From Caldilineaceae bacterium (GTDB lineage: Bacteria > Chloroflexota > Anaerolineae > Caldilineales > Caldilineaceae): 64,000 bases of DNA. The notes beneath the pieces are model-generated. The model had not been told where the DNA came from. It searched no databases and worked only from the letters and a program-made list of their open reading frames with translations. Shown one piece after another: positions 16,201 to 23,684 of the stretch. The position numbers were made by a program, and so were the translations under genes. The stretch spans positions 79,320 through 143,319 of the forward strand of contig JAHBVF010000013.1 in assembly GCA_019637685.1 (NCBI GenBank), written 5' to 3'. The number at the start of each line of letters is the position of its first letter. Positions within the stretch are counted from its first letter, which is position 1.

Positions 16201-19117
16201 GCGCGGTGGCGTAGCGGAAATCTATGGTGCGGGCGACGGTCAGCGCTTCGTCCAACAGGGCCAGCGCGCCTTCGTAGTCCCGCTGGTCGTGGCGCAGACG
16301 GGCCAGGTGGTGCAGGCTGACGGCGATGTGTTGGCCGTACCCCACTTTGCGCGCCGTGGCCAACGCGTCAAGCAGCCTGGTCTCGGCTTTCGGGTCGCCA
16401 GCGAGACGGGCCAGTGCGCCGGGGGACAGAAACATGGAGCTTGACACCTCAGATCCCATACCCATCGGTTCAAAGCGTGCATTGACTTCGGCGAAGTGAT
16501 GGCGGGCTGAGGTGAAATCGCCGGTTGCGGTGTATAGCTCGGCCAGCGCACGGCCGGTATAGCCCGCCATTCCGTTTTCGCCCTGCTCTACAAAATAAGG
16601 AAGTGTGCGATGCAACAGAGCGCTGGCCCGTCGATAATGACCGCGCATCAGCAGCGTAAGGCCCAGTCCGTATGTGCTCTGGACATAGGATTTCTGTTCC
16701 CGCCCCTCCAATACGTGAAGAGATTCCTCAATATAGCGCTGGGCTTCCCGTGGCCGCCCCCACCCGATTGCCACATACCCGATATCCCGTAGGGTAGCGC
16801 CCACACCGACTTCATTCTCGACCTCACCCAACAGGACAAGGGCTTCCGTTATCAACTCCGTCGCTTCCGGGTTGTGGCCGAGGCTGGCGTGGCTCATCCC
16901 AAAAGCGGTCAACGCCTGGGCCAGGTCCAATGGTTCGGGCGGATCGGCCCGGCGCAGGAGAGCCACCGCTTCTCGCCCCACTGCCAATCCGATCTCATCC
17001 CGATCACGGAAGATACACTTGCCCAGACGCAGAAGCAGCGAACCGAGCAGACCAGCTTTCTCCACTTCCCCATCCATTGAACGAAAGGCCTGGATAGCGC
17101 TCTCGAAAGCTGCTTCGCCGCCGCTGTAGTCCCCCCGCCGCCGGAAATAGTCAACCAGCCAGCGCATCATCCGGCCCACAACCGACGCATCCCGATTTTC
17201 CACCGCCCAGCGCCAGGCCGCCAGAACGTTGGGGCCATCCCGATCCGCGGCTTCGTCGGCTGCCGGATTGCCGGGTTCCAGTTCCCAACCGGCCTGGACC
17301 ACCAGTTCGGCGTAGAAGTCGGCGTGGCGCTGGCGGGCGTTGTTTTCCACCGCGGGGTCTGCCGCCAACTGTTCGGCAGCGTAGCGGTGCAGCAATCCGT
17401 GCATATCGAAGCGGTCGTCGGCCTGGCGGCGCAGGAAGGAGTGATCCACCAGACCGGCCAACTGGACGGGTGTGGCGTCGGCCACAGCCACCGCGGCCGG
17501 ACGGGTGAAGCCGCCCTGGAAGACGGAGAGACGGGCCAGCAGCGTCTGCTCGTCCGGGTCCAGCAGCGCCCAGGAACGCTCAAAGACGGCGCGCAGGCTG
17601 CGGTGGCGCGCGGGCAGATTGCGCACATCGCTGGCGAGAAAGTCGGCGCTGCGCTGGATTTCGGCAGCGATTTCGGCGCAGGCCATCACCCGCACCCAAC
17701 TGGCTGCCAGTTCAATCGCCAGGGGCATTCCTTCCACCAGACGGCAGATAGACGCAATCGCTTCGCCCTGCGCGGTCGGGTCGAAATCCGGCTGCATTCG
17801 CTGCGCCCGCTCCACAAAGAGACGGGCGGCCTCGTCCAGCCCGCCCAGGGGGTAGAGAGATTCTTCCAGCAGATTGAGCCGCTCCTGGGAGGTGACGAGC
17901 AACTTCACCCCGGGCGCGCTGCCCAGCAACTCGGCCAGAAAGTCCGCGCCGTCCAGCAGATGCTCGAAGTTGTCCAGCAGGAGGAGCAATTGCTTTTCCC
18001 GCAGAAAATGCAGGAGAAGGGCACGGCTGTTGCCGTCACCCATCGGCGCGGCGAGCGCACCGGCAATCGCTCTGGGCACAGCCTCTGCCGAATCCAGCGC
18101 GGCCAGGGGGATAAACCAGACACCGTCGGGGAATGCGCCCCGCAGCGCTTCGGCCACAGCCAGCCCCAGCCGACTCTTGCCCATGCCGCCCACACCCGTA
18201 ATCGTCACCAGCCGGTTCACCGGTTCGGCCAGCAGCCCGCGCACCGCCTCCACTTCCCGTCGGCGACCGACGAAGGGTGTGGCCTGGGGAGGTAAATTGT
18301 GAAGGGGAGAAGGGATGACAAGATGACCGGATGAAGGGATGCCCGGCTGCCCGGCTACCGTCATCTTGTCATCCTGTCCTCTTGTCACCTTGTCATCTTC
18401 CGCGGGGAAACGCCGGGTGCGAATCGCCTCGTGTAGTTCCGTCGTCTCCGCCTCCGGGGGGACGCCCAGTTCTTCATCGAACAGGCGCACGCATTCGTCG
18501 TACTGGCGCAGGGCCGCGGATTGTTGACCGGCGAGGGCGTAGAGACGCATGAGAATGCGATGGGACGGTTCGTGGAGGTTGTCCAGAGCCAGCAGACGGC
18601 GGGCGTAGGGAATAGCCGCGTCGGGATCGCCCGCGGCCTGGAAGTGAGCGAGCAGCCGTTCCAGTGTCCCAGCGCAGACCCGGCGGTATTCCTCGGCCTG
18701 AAAGAATTGCCAGTCGTCGAACTCCGGTGCATCGGCCAGGCTGAAACCGGTCAGGAAATTGTCCCGGTAGAGGTCGGCGGCCAGTTGCCAGCGGGCGGGA
18801 TCGTCGCTGCGGGCCGCGGCCAGAAAGTCGTCCACGTCCAGCCGCACATCGCCGGTGAGAGTGACATTCTCCCGGTCTGCGGTCAGCCAGTCGCCGTCGC
18901 CCAGCGCGCGTTTCAGGCTGGAGAGTTCCCGGCGCAGGCTGCCCCGTGCATCCGCGCTCTCCGGCCAGAGGCGCGCGGCCAGGCTGTCCCGGCGCTGCTG
19001 TTCACCGGTCACGGCCAGGTGTACGAGCAGGGCCAGACTCTTTTGGCGGGGAAAGGCGATGGCTTCCCCGTCGATTTCGACCCGGGGCGGGCCGAGGAGA
19101 AAGAGAGAAAGAGGCAT
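13262..19117 (-). CDS. Giant SARP-like regulator: BTAD plus two NB-ARC/TPR modules
   Basis: Protein of 1951 residues resembling AfsR-type STAND regulators. Residues 1-95 form a DNA-binding winged-helix-like region and 95-240 a bacterial transcriptional activator domain (LRRELSSLKRALG, then helical repeats). The first NTPase module starts near residue 285 (TPFVGRRREV) with Walker A GVGGMGKS near 307 and LLLLLDNFEHLL as Walker B. TPR-like helices run from about 680 to 1060. A second NB-ARC starts near 1115 (TSFIGRENEL) with APGGMGKT near 1140 and LLLVLDNFEQLV, and a second TPR region runs to about 1930. The modules are clearly homologous to each other, so internal duplication is likely. The linkers before each NB-ARC contain translated palindromic DNA repeats. 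Its target genes are not visible. Confidence 0.88.
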   Translation of the reverse strand: MPLSLFLLGPPRVEIDGEAIAFPRQKSLALLVHLAVTGEQQRRDSLAARLWPESADARGSLRRELSSLKRALGDGDWLTADRENVTLTGDVRLDVDDFLAAARSDDPARWQLAADLYRDNFLTGFSLADAPEFDDWQFFQAEEYRRVCAGTLERLLAHFQAAGDPDAAIPYARRLLALDNLHEPSHRILMRLYALAGQQSAALRQYDECVRLFDEELGVPPEAETTELHEAIRTRRFPAEDDKVTRGQDDKMTVAGQPGIPSSGHLVIPSPLHNLPPQATPFVGRRREVEAVRGLLAEPVNRLVTITGVGGMGKSRLGLAVAEALRGAFPDGVWFIPLAALDSAEAVPRAIAGALAAPMGDGNSRALLLHFLREKQLLLLLDNFEHLLDGADFLAELLGSAPGVKLLVTSQERLNLLEESLYPLGGLDEAARLFVERAQRMQPDFDPTAQGEAIASICRLVEGMPLAIELAASWVRVMACAEIAAEIQRSADFLASDVRNLPARHRSLRAVFERSWALLDPDEQTLLARLSVFQGGFTRPAAVAVADATPVQLAGLVDHSFLRRQADDRFDMHGLLHRYAAEQLAADPAVENNARQRHADFYAELVVQAGWELEPGNPAADEAADRDGPNVLAAWRWAVENRDASVVGRMMRWLVDYFRRRGDYSGGEAAFESAIQAFRSMDGEVEKAGLLGSLLLRLGKCIFRDRDEIGLAVGREAVALLRRADPPEPLDLAQALTAFGMSHASLGHNPEATELITEALVLLGEVENEVGVGATLRDIGYVAIGWGRPREAQRYIEESLHVLEGREQKSYVQSTYGLGLTLLMRGHYRRASALLHRTLPYFVEQGENGMAGYTGRALAELYTATGDFTSARHHFAEVNARFEPMGMGSEVSSSMFLSPGALARLAGDPKAETRLLDALATARKVGYGQHIAVSLHHLARLRHDQRDYEGALALLDEALTVARTIDFRYATALALTAQGHSRLALQQTDAARSAYAEALKIADAEGIDRIACDALTGVAQLAHLRGDTQQAAALLHFAHTHEASEWETKRRAERLLTELPRPESHTPLPSLTEAIRQARAVIDDKMTGGQDDRQSAKGHPVILSSLHLPTPATSFIGRENELSELAALLSRPDARLATVVAPGGMGKTRFAIEAARRLAGDFPDGVWFQPLVGVSEASQMLAALVQLLAAPMGAGGAKEAVLRFLARRRLLLVLDNFEQLVDAADVLAEIVQAAPETKMLVTSRVRLNLREEWTFPLAGLGMEAVVTDDTAALFAGPNEAIRLFGERAGQVQPDFDAEAEAEAAAAICQAVEGMPLGIELAASWLRAMNCGEIAAEIRRDVDFLRTSLRNVPEQHRSMRAVFERSWGLLTAEEQRGLARLSVFQGGFTRQAAEAVAEVRLLLLSALVDHSLLRHSASGRYDIHELLRQFAAEQLGERESAIIVRDKHAGYFFDYLSERQEALQWRQVQPALDELIPERENLFAGWRWSCERGHFSLLREVATLLPLYCNLTNARESGWQLFAQAIVAVEKNVGELDDRPGLLGVLRFRQQVELENSHNQPQAYLQRLLETRTLLLESKADNREELARLSGAIGTQIATVGRGEEGANWMEKAIDIFQETGNFFEQGKTYFRFALLRTGEGKVRLADETFGKVAEAWRQAQLPSYPIVFRGTVYHMQGRYAEMYQIWEKSREAGDDPFTRCFASMGGVASVERNLGEASVALGALEEAAAHFQRSRAAYEAQGQLWRATHDFQYSQGTVLRLQGQMEAARQQIEWEVDTVRSTGFEQRIAARLHELARLEYDEGRYEASESALAEALAIAESIKFLFVEALVLCQMGHTTAAQGKPEAADYYRRALDIAAEQGMNGILADVLQGVAQLRAAAGDVTRAVEWLALVVGHPNAEWETKQKAEKALASLRPGISPSDFQAAEDRGRLLPIEEAIRLARAGLDEAA
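15804..15871. repeat. Palindromic repeat inside the regulator gene, copy 1
   Basis: Left arm 15804-15825 (GATGACAAGATGACAGGATG...) and right arm 15841-15871 are imperfect reverse complements built from a GATGACAAGATGACAGG core. The copy lies in frame within the linker before the second NB-ARC domain, where it encodes the low-complexity stretch DDKMTGGQDDRQ. Confidence 0.8.
18314..18397. repeat. Palindromic repeat inside the regulator gene, copy 2
   Basis: Left arm 18314-18335 and right arm 18360-18397 share the same GATGACAAGATGAC core as the copy at 15804 and again face each other. It encodes the linker before the first NB-ARC domain (DDKVTRGQDDKMTVAGQ). Confidence 0.8.
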
Positions 19118-19163
19118 AGGAAGTTGGAAGTTTGAACGCGGAATGCGGAATTGGCGTGCTTCG

Positions 19164-19191
19164 ATTATACACGAAAGTAAGGAGTGAGCAA
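19164..19191 (-). promoter_or_regulatory. Sigma70-like promoter of the giant regulator
   Basis: On the minus strand, TTGCTC (19191-19186), 16-base spacer, TATAAT (19169-19164). The leader to the start at 19117 would be about 40 bases. Confidence 0.6.
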
Positions 19192-19507
19192 CTGGATAGT
19201 ATAAGGACAGGCTACGATCAGAGAATAGATATTAGAATACAGGCATCCAGTTCTTCAGCAATACATTCCCTGCGACGCTTCCTGCGACGGTTTGTGCGGC
19301 GTCTGCGTCACGCACGGTGCATAGAATGGGAATCAAGAAAGCTGGTCGGCAGAGAGACAGAGGCCAGCACACCAAACCCAGGCGCAGGACAGAACCAAAA
19401 GGAGAAATCAGATGAACCGCCAGCCAATTTCCAACACAGCCGCTATCCGCACGCTGAGCCACAGTCCAAACCGCACCGCTGCCCACCTGTCCACAAAGGA
19501 GAACCCT
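19192..19507. other. Gene-free stretch upstream of the repeat lipoprotein
   Basis: No convincing gene. Bases 19260-19330 are GC-rich with short repeats of TGCGAC. AAAAGGAG at 19397-19404 precedes an in-frame ATG at 19412, an alternative start for the lipoprotein gene. No clear -35/-10 pair was found on the plus strand. Confidence 0.4.
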
Positions 19508-19996
19508 ATGAGCCGCCGTATCGCTACCGTCCTTTTTTCTCTGTTTGCCATTCTGATTCTGAGCGCCTGTGCCGCGCAAAGTCCCTTTCGGACGGCTGGA
19601 AGCGTGACTGTTCTGCCCGAAGCAGCGGCCAGCGATCTGCAAATCAGCGACCGCCAGCACCTGGCCGAGTATCAGGCCACCCTGCCCGCCATCTCGCTGA
19701 AGTTCACGGCTCCCCGCACAGCCAAAGCCAGCAGCGCACAAATCAACGACCGCCAGCAGTTGGCCGACTATCAGGCAAATCTGTCTGCCTTTGCGGTGGT
19801 GGCGACTGCCCCGATGACAACTGTCAAAGCCAGTGGTGTGCAAATCAACAGCCGCCAGCAGTTGGCTGACTACCAGGCGAGCCTGCCGCTCTATACCAGC
19901 AAGGCGAGTGTTACCGGGACGCGCGTCGCCGTAACGACTGTCCCGCAAATCAGCAACCGGCAGGAGTTGGCTGACTACCAGGCAAGCCTGCGCTAA
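19508..19996 (+). CDS. Small lipoprotein with four QIxxRQxLADYQAxL repeats
   Basis: Exported lipoprotein of 162 residues and unknown role. MSRRIATVLFSLFAILILSAC is a signal peptide ending in a lipobox. The mature part holds four copies of a 16-residue motif at 19637, 19736, 19838 and 19943, spaced 33-35 residues apart: LQISDRQHLAEYQATL and three closer variants. The segments between them are Thr/Ala/Val-rich and variable. The ATG at 19508 has AAAGGAG six bases upstream and gives a normal signal peptide; an in-frame ATG at 19412 also has AAAAGGAG seven bases upstream and would add 32 residues. No relative is recognised. It is probably transcribed alone, with a hairpin at 20119. Confidence 0.75.
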   Translation: MSRRIATVLFSLFAILILSACAAQSPFRTAGSVTVLPEAAASDLQISDRQHLAEYQATLPAISLKFTAPRTAKASSAQINDRQQLADYQANLSAFAVVATAPMTTVKASGVQINSRQQLADYQASLPLYTSKASVTGTRVAVTTVPQISNRQELADYQASLR

Positions 19997-20118
19997 CGCT
20001 GATTCCACAACTGGGTGCATCTCAGAAATGGGGGTAACCCGATTCCGGGAATCAGCCACCGCACCCCCAATCCGGGACGCACCCCCCAACTTATCGACAT
20101 CGCCTCCTTTGTACTGGA

Positions 20119-20154
20119 GAAGTGCCCCGGCCTGGCAAGAGGTCGGGGCACTTC
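20119..20154 (+). terminator. Terminator-like hairpin after the repeat lipoprotein
   Basis: GAAGTGCCCCG (20119-20129) and CGGGGCACTTC (20144-20154) form a perfect 11-bp stem with a 14-base loop. The T-run is weak. It lies between the lipoprotein and the DUF4832-type gene. Confidence 0.6.
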
Positions 20155-20279
20155 GTGTGAAAAGGGAATCGCGCTGGGGAGATAGTGTGTTATTCTACTG
20201 GGGCGGCGGTCGTCTGTACCCATGCAGCCCCCCCAACAATCACTATACGAATCAAAAGCAGGCGGGAAAGGAACCGAGA

Positions 20280-21839
20280 ATGCGCCTCATCACCAATGCA
20301 CGCCTTCGCACTTTCACAGGAATGGCTCTCACAGCCTTGGCGCTGGTGATAGCCGCTGTTTTGCTCGCGCCCAACAGACGATTGGCCCAGCACGCCCACG
20401 CCCAATCGCCGGGGCAGACGACCGTCGTTTATCAGCCGAGCGATGCGCTCTTTGCCAACCCGGAGCGGGGCTTTTATCACCACACAGAGACCCATTCCAA
20501 CGACTACGTTCCCCTCGTGCTGACGACGTTGCAGGGCTATCGAGAGAATGAGAATGTAACGCTGATTCTGCGTCTCTTCTATCTGGACGATTTTGTCGCT
20601 GCGCCCATCAGCCAGACATATCTGGACGCAATGGCCGCGGATTTTGCCGTTCTGCGTCAGGCCGGGCTGAAGGCAGTGGTGCGCATCGCCTATACCAATC
20701 GCACCCATTTTGCGCCCAACACCACCTGGCCCCCGGTCCCCCCCTATGGCGACGCCAGCAAAGCCCAAATGCTGGACCATTTGAACCAACTGGCCCCGGT
20801 TTTGCAGGCCAACAGGGATGTCATCGCCGTGATGCAGACGGGATTTATCGGCATCTGGGGCGAGTGGTATTACACGGATCACTTTGTGGAGAATCCCAGC
20901 GATCCGGGCACTGTCTCCGCGGCCAAATATGCTGAGCGGGGCGAAGTGTTGGATGCTGTCCTGGCCGCGCTGCCGGGACGAATGGCCCAGGTACGCACGC
21001 CTTTGCAGAAGCAGAAGATCAACGGAACCGGGAGTGGATCGGGCAATGCCCTGCCGCCTGGGGATGCCTTCAACGGCTCAAACCGGGCGCGCACGGGCCA
21101 TCACAACGACTGCTTCCTGGCCAGTGATACAGACTTCGGCACCTACGCGGACATCCCAGAGGACAAGGCCTATCTGGCCGAGGAGACGAAATATCTGCCC
21201 ATGGGCGGCGAAACCTGCGAGCCTAACCCGCCCCGGACGGAGTGCCCCACCGCGCTTGGCGAACTGGCGCTCTTGCATTGGAGCTATCTGAACGCGGATT
21301 ATCGTCCAAGCGTGCTGGCGGGCTGGGTGAACGGCGGCTGTATGGAGACGGTGAAGCAGCGGCTGGGCTATCGTCTGGCGCTGGTGCAGGGAAGATATCC
21401 GGATACGGTTGCTGTGGGCGGCACGCTGCACATTGAGATCGATCTGCGCAACGACGGCTGGGCCGCGCCCTTCAATCCCCGCGCCGTGGAACTGGTGCTG
21501 CGCCATCAGGGCACACAGGCGATCCAGCGCTTCCCATTGGCTGTGGATCCCCGTTTCTGGCTGGCCGATGGGGGTGGCAGCCACTCGATTGTCCAGAGCA
21601 TTCCCCTCCCGGCTGCCCTGCCCACAGGCGCATACGATCTGCTCCTGGCGCTGCCCGACGCGGACGCCAGCCTGGCCGATCGGCCCGAATATGCCATCCG
21701 CCTGGCCAACCAGAATGTATGGGAACCAAACACGGGCATGAACAATCTGCTGCATACGCTGAGCGTCACCGCGGCCACGCCGTCGCCAGCCTGTGACGGA
21801 CTCTGCCGGATTTTTCTGCCGATGACCGCGCGGCGCTGA
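20280..21839 (+). CDS. Secreted DUF4874/DUF4832 protein with Leu-Pro tail
   Basis: Exported protein of 519 residues. The start at 20280 (MRLITNARLRTFTGMALTAL) gives a signal peptide, and GGAACCGAGA precedes it; the frame is open to 20028 but crosses a hairpin. Residues about 50-230 match DUF4874 (LFANPERGFYHHTETHSNDY, LILRLFYLDDF, GLKAVVRIAYT, GFIGIWGEWYYTDHF), which resembles a glycoside-hydrolase-like barrel. The rest fits DUF4832 (LALLHWSYLNADY, then a beta-sandwich region). No enzyme activity has been assigned to the pair as far as I know. The protein ends CRIFLPMTARR, a tail resembling those of the two other large exported proteins here. Confidence 0.8.
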   Translation: MRLITNARLRTFTGMALTALALVIAAVLLAPNRRLAQHAHAQSPGQTTVVYQPSDALFANPERGFYHHTETHSNDYVPLVLTTLQGYRENENVTLILRLFYLDDFVAAPISQTYLDAMAADFAVLRQAGLKAVVRIAYTNRTHFAPNTTWPPVPPYGDASKAQMLDHLNQLAPVLQANRDVIAVMQTGFIGIWGEWYYTDHFVENPSDPGTVSAAKYAERGEVLDAVLAALPGRMAQVRTPLQKQKINGTGSGSGNALPPGDAFNGSNRARTGHHNDCFLASDTDFGTYADIPEDKAYLAEETKYLPMGGETCEPNPPRTECPTALGELALLHWSYLNADYRPSVLAGWVNGGCMETVKQRLGYRLALVQGRYPDTVAVGGTLHIEIDLRNDGWAAPFNPRAVELVLRHQGTQAIQRFPLAVDPRFWLADGGGSHSIVQSIPLPAALPTGAYDLLLALPDADASLADRPEYAIRLANQNVWEPNTGMNNLLHTLSVTAATPSPACDGLCRIFLPMTARR

Positions 21840-21876
21840 GCCATTCGTTTGTAGAACGAATCGACATTCGAGCCAA

Positions 21877-21931
21877 GGACCAAAAAAGAGACGACGGAGG
21901 ATTCGTTCCCCCCTCGTCTCTTTTTTGGTCC
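21877..21931. terminator. Bidirectional terminator hairpin
   Basis: GGACCAAAAAAGAGACGA (21877-21894) and its exact complement at 21914-21931 form an 18-bp stem whose A- and T-runs can serve both strands. It lies between convergent genes ending at 21839 and 21979. A smaller hairpin (ATTCGTT/AACGAAT) lies at 21843-21861. Confidence 0.8.
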
Positions 21932-21978
21932 ATTCGTAAGCCGACGCCTGTCAGCCAAATCGGGCAAAGCACCCCGCC

Positions 21979-22845
21979 CTACGCGGCCAGGCGTCGCTCC
22001 GGCATATTTTCCAGCCGAGTCAGCCAGTAGTGTACGTCAAAGTTCTCATCACCGGTGAGGAAGCGCCACATCTTCACCCGGTTGACGATCTCCAGCCGTC
22101 CTCCCGCATCCTCAAACCACGGCTCGCCTTTGCCCAGAATCGTCTGCACATCCGGGGCCGCGTTCTGATCGCGGGTGAAGATACGCTTCTGGCCGCCGGT
22201 CATGGACGCCAAATCGTCGGTGTTCCACAGCCGGTATTGACGCACCACCGGGTTGAGGCGGATTTTGTACATATAGCGCTTGCGGTCGGTCTTGTTCTGG
22301 CGGCCACAGTGCCAGATGCCGTGATGGAGGGCCAGGATCGACCCGGCCTTGCAGACCATCGGCACCTGCCCGGCGAAGTTCTGGTAGCGGGCAATGTCCA
22401 TTTCGTTGATGCGCCGGTATTGGCTGCCGGGCACGACGAGTGTGCCGCCCATTTCCAGGGGCACGTCGTGGGGAAAGTACATCAGTTGGATGTCGAAGTG
22501 CATCCGGGTGTCGATGATGGAATCCCCGTGCATGCCCTGGGCGCTGCCTTCGTTGGGCTGGCGCACGTGGATGGCGTGATGATCAAAGAGCGGGTCTGGC
22601 CCGACCAGGCTGTGGATGATGCCCTGGATTTCGGGCATACGCAGCATCTCGCCGATGGGCGACGGCTCCGGGTAGCACTGGGAGAGGGGCGTGCCTGCCG
22701 GTGCTGCTTCGATGCCGCCGGCGTCAAAGGAGGCCATCACCGCCCGGTTGATTTTGTCGGGGATCAGTTCATCGAAACGCAGCATACCCCTGGCCACAAA
22801 CTCGGCCATCTGGGCGGTGGTGAGCAGGTATTTTTTGTCAACCAT
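21979..22845 (-). CDS. Phytanoyl-CoA dioxygenase (PhyH)-family protein
   Basis: Fe(II)/2-oxoglutarate-dependent oxygenase family protein of 288 residues. The cupin metal site is suggested by the H-x-D in MHGDSIIDTRMHFD and a distal His in ALHHGIWHCG, with Arg/Lys-rich residues after it that could bind 2-oxoglutarate. The ATG at 22845 (MVDKKYLLTTAQMAEF) has GGAG seven bases upstream; an in-frame ATG at 22866 lies within the upstream gene. It overlaps the stop of the 93-residue gene by eight bases, so the two are translated together. The substrate is not evident; many PhyH relatives act on small secondary metabolites. Confidence 0.82.
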   Translation of the reverse strand: MVDKKYLLTTAQMAEFVARGMLRFDELIPDKINRAVMASFDAGGIEAAPAGTPLSQCYPEPSPIGEMLRMPEIQGIIHSLVGPDPLFDHHAIHVRQPNEGSAQGMHGDSIIDTRMHFDIQLMYFPHDVPLEMGGTLVVPGSQYRRINEMDIARYQNFAGQVPMVCKAGSILALHHGIWHCGRQNKTDRKRYMYKIRLNPVVRQYRLWNTDDLASMTGGQKRIFTRDQNAAPDVQTILGKGEPWFEDAGGRLEIVNRVKMWRFLTGDENFDVHYWLTRLENMPERRLAA

Positions 22846-23119
22846 CGATCGTCTCCATTTTCTCAAAGATAAATTCGTACATCTGGAAGGAGGTGGTGTA
22901 CTCCATGCCCGGATAGGGCGGGATGAGCTGGGGGAATTGGATCACCCGCCAGCCGTCCAGGAGCGCGTCCAGGCCCGTGGCATAGGGCGGCGTGTCGCTG
23001 TCGCCGGTGGTGTGGGCCTCCTGGCCCGTGCCGTCGTAGAGCGTCCAGCCCTTCACGCGGCTGTCCAGGGCAGAGTTGCCCAGATAGAGAATAAGAATCT
23101 TCTGGCGTTGTTGGGACAT
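22838..23119 (-). CDS. Small conserved-looking protein upstream of the PhyH gene
   Basis: Protein of 93 residues, not recognised. It starts MSQQRQKILILYLGNSALDS, which looks like a beta-strand followed by a Gly-Asn turn, and contains LLDGWRVIQFPQLIPPYPG, which reads as a structured domain. No signal peptide or membrane segment. It is the first gene of a two-gene unit with the PhyH-type oxygenase (eight-base overlap) behind a promoter at 23178-23207. An accessory or substrate-related role is inferred only from this coupling. Confidence 0.65.
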   Translation of the reverse strand: MSQQRQKILILYLGNSALDSRVKGWTLYDGTGQEAHTTGDSDTPPYATGLDALLDGWRVIQFPQLIPPYPGMEYTTSFQMYEFIFEKMETIDG

Positions 23120-23177
23120 CGGGTTTCCTTTGGTGGAAAGGGGGATGGGTTGGCGCGACGGGTACGCGCTGGGGGAT

Positions 23178-23207
23178 AGTATACATCGGGTGGAGTGTGG
23201 GGGGCAA
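23178..23207 (-). promoter_or_regulatory. Putative promoter of the PhyH unit
   Basis: On the minus strand, TTGCCC (23207-23202), 18-base spacer, TATACT (23183-23178), about 60 bases upstream of the start at 23119. Confidence 0.5.
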
Positions 23208-23266
23208 GGGGGTTGTGGGGGGCGCTGCGCAAAAAATTGGACGACCGATTCCGGGAATCCACAGGC

Positions 23267-23302
23267 AATGGCCGCTATAGTAAATTTTCTATAGCGGCCA
23301 TT
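23267..23302 (-). terminator. Hairpin overlapping the doc stop codon
   Basis: AATGGCCGCTATAG (23267-23280) and CTATAGCGGCCATT (23289-23302) form a perfect 14-bp stem with an eight-base AT loop. The last codons and stop (TAG at 23289-23291) of the Doc gene lie in the stem. There is no T-run directly after it on the minus strand. Confidence 0.6.
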
Positions 23303-23684
23303 CTATGGGCGTAATATGAGCGGTCACCCATTCGGTGAACTCGCTGCGTCTGAGTTTACCAGCCGCCACCTGCAAAATCACCTGCTCCTGTTCATCGACA
23401 GATGCGACAATCTCGTGTCTATTGAGAAGCAGAAAGGCTTCCATCGCTGCGTGACCGATACGTTTATTGCCGTCTACGAACGGGTGATTCATAATCAACG
23501 AGAAGCCGAGCGCGGCAGCTTTCTCGGCCAAAGTGGGGTAGAGATCATCGCCACCAAATGTGATTTGAGGTTGAGCCAGTGCGGATTCGATGCCACCCTG
23601 TTCACGAATGCCCGCAGAACCGCCCGATTCTTGGATCAACCGCTCATAGAGACGCAAGAGTTGGGAGTAAGTCAGGTAACGCAT
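23289..23684 (-). CDS. doc: Doc/Fic-type toxin
   Basis: Type II toxin of the Death-on-curing family, 131 residues, the usual length. Doc of phage P1 phosphorylates EF-Tu and arrests translation. The Fic-fold signature is present as MNHPFVDGNKRIGHAAM (H-P-F-x-D-G-N-K-R), and the N-terminus MRYLTYSQLLRLYERLIQESG is typical, as is GGIESALAQP. The start overlaps the stop of the antitoxin gene by one base (TGATG), so expression is coupled. All key residues seem intact, so an active toxin is likely. Confidence 0.92.
   Translation of the reverse strand: MRYLTYSQLLRLYERLIQESGGSAGIREQGGIESALAQPQITFGGDDLYPTLAEKAAALGFSLIMNHPFVDGNKRIGHAAMEAFLLLNRHEIVASVDEQEQVILQVAAGKLRRSEFTEWVTAHITPIEWPL

Noticed and set aside
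15804..18397. CRISPR-like array
   Set aside because: Short similar units recur, but they face each other in two palindromes 2.5 kb apart with no regular spacers and no cas genes.
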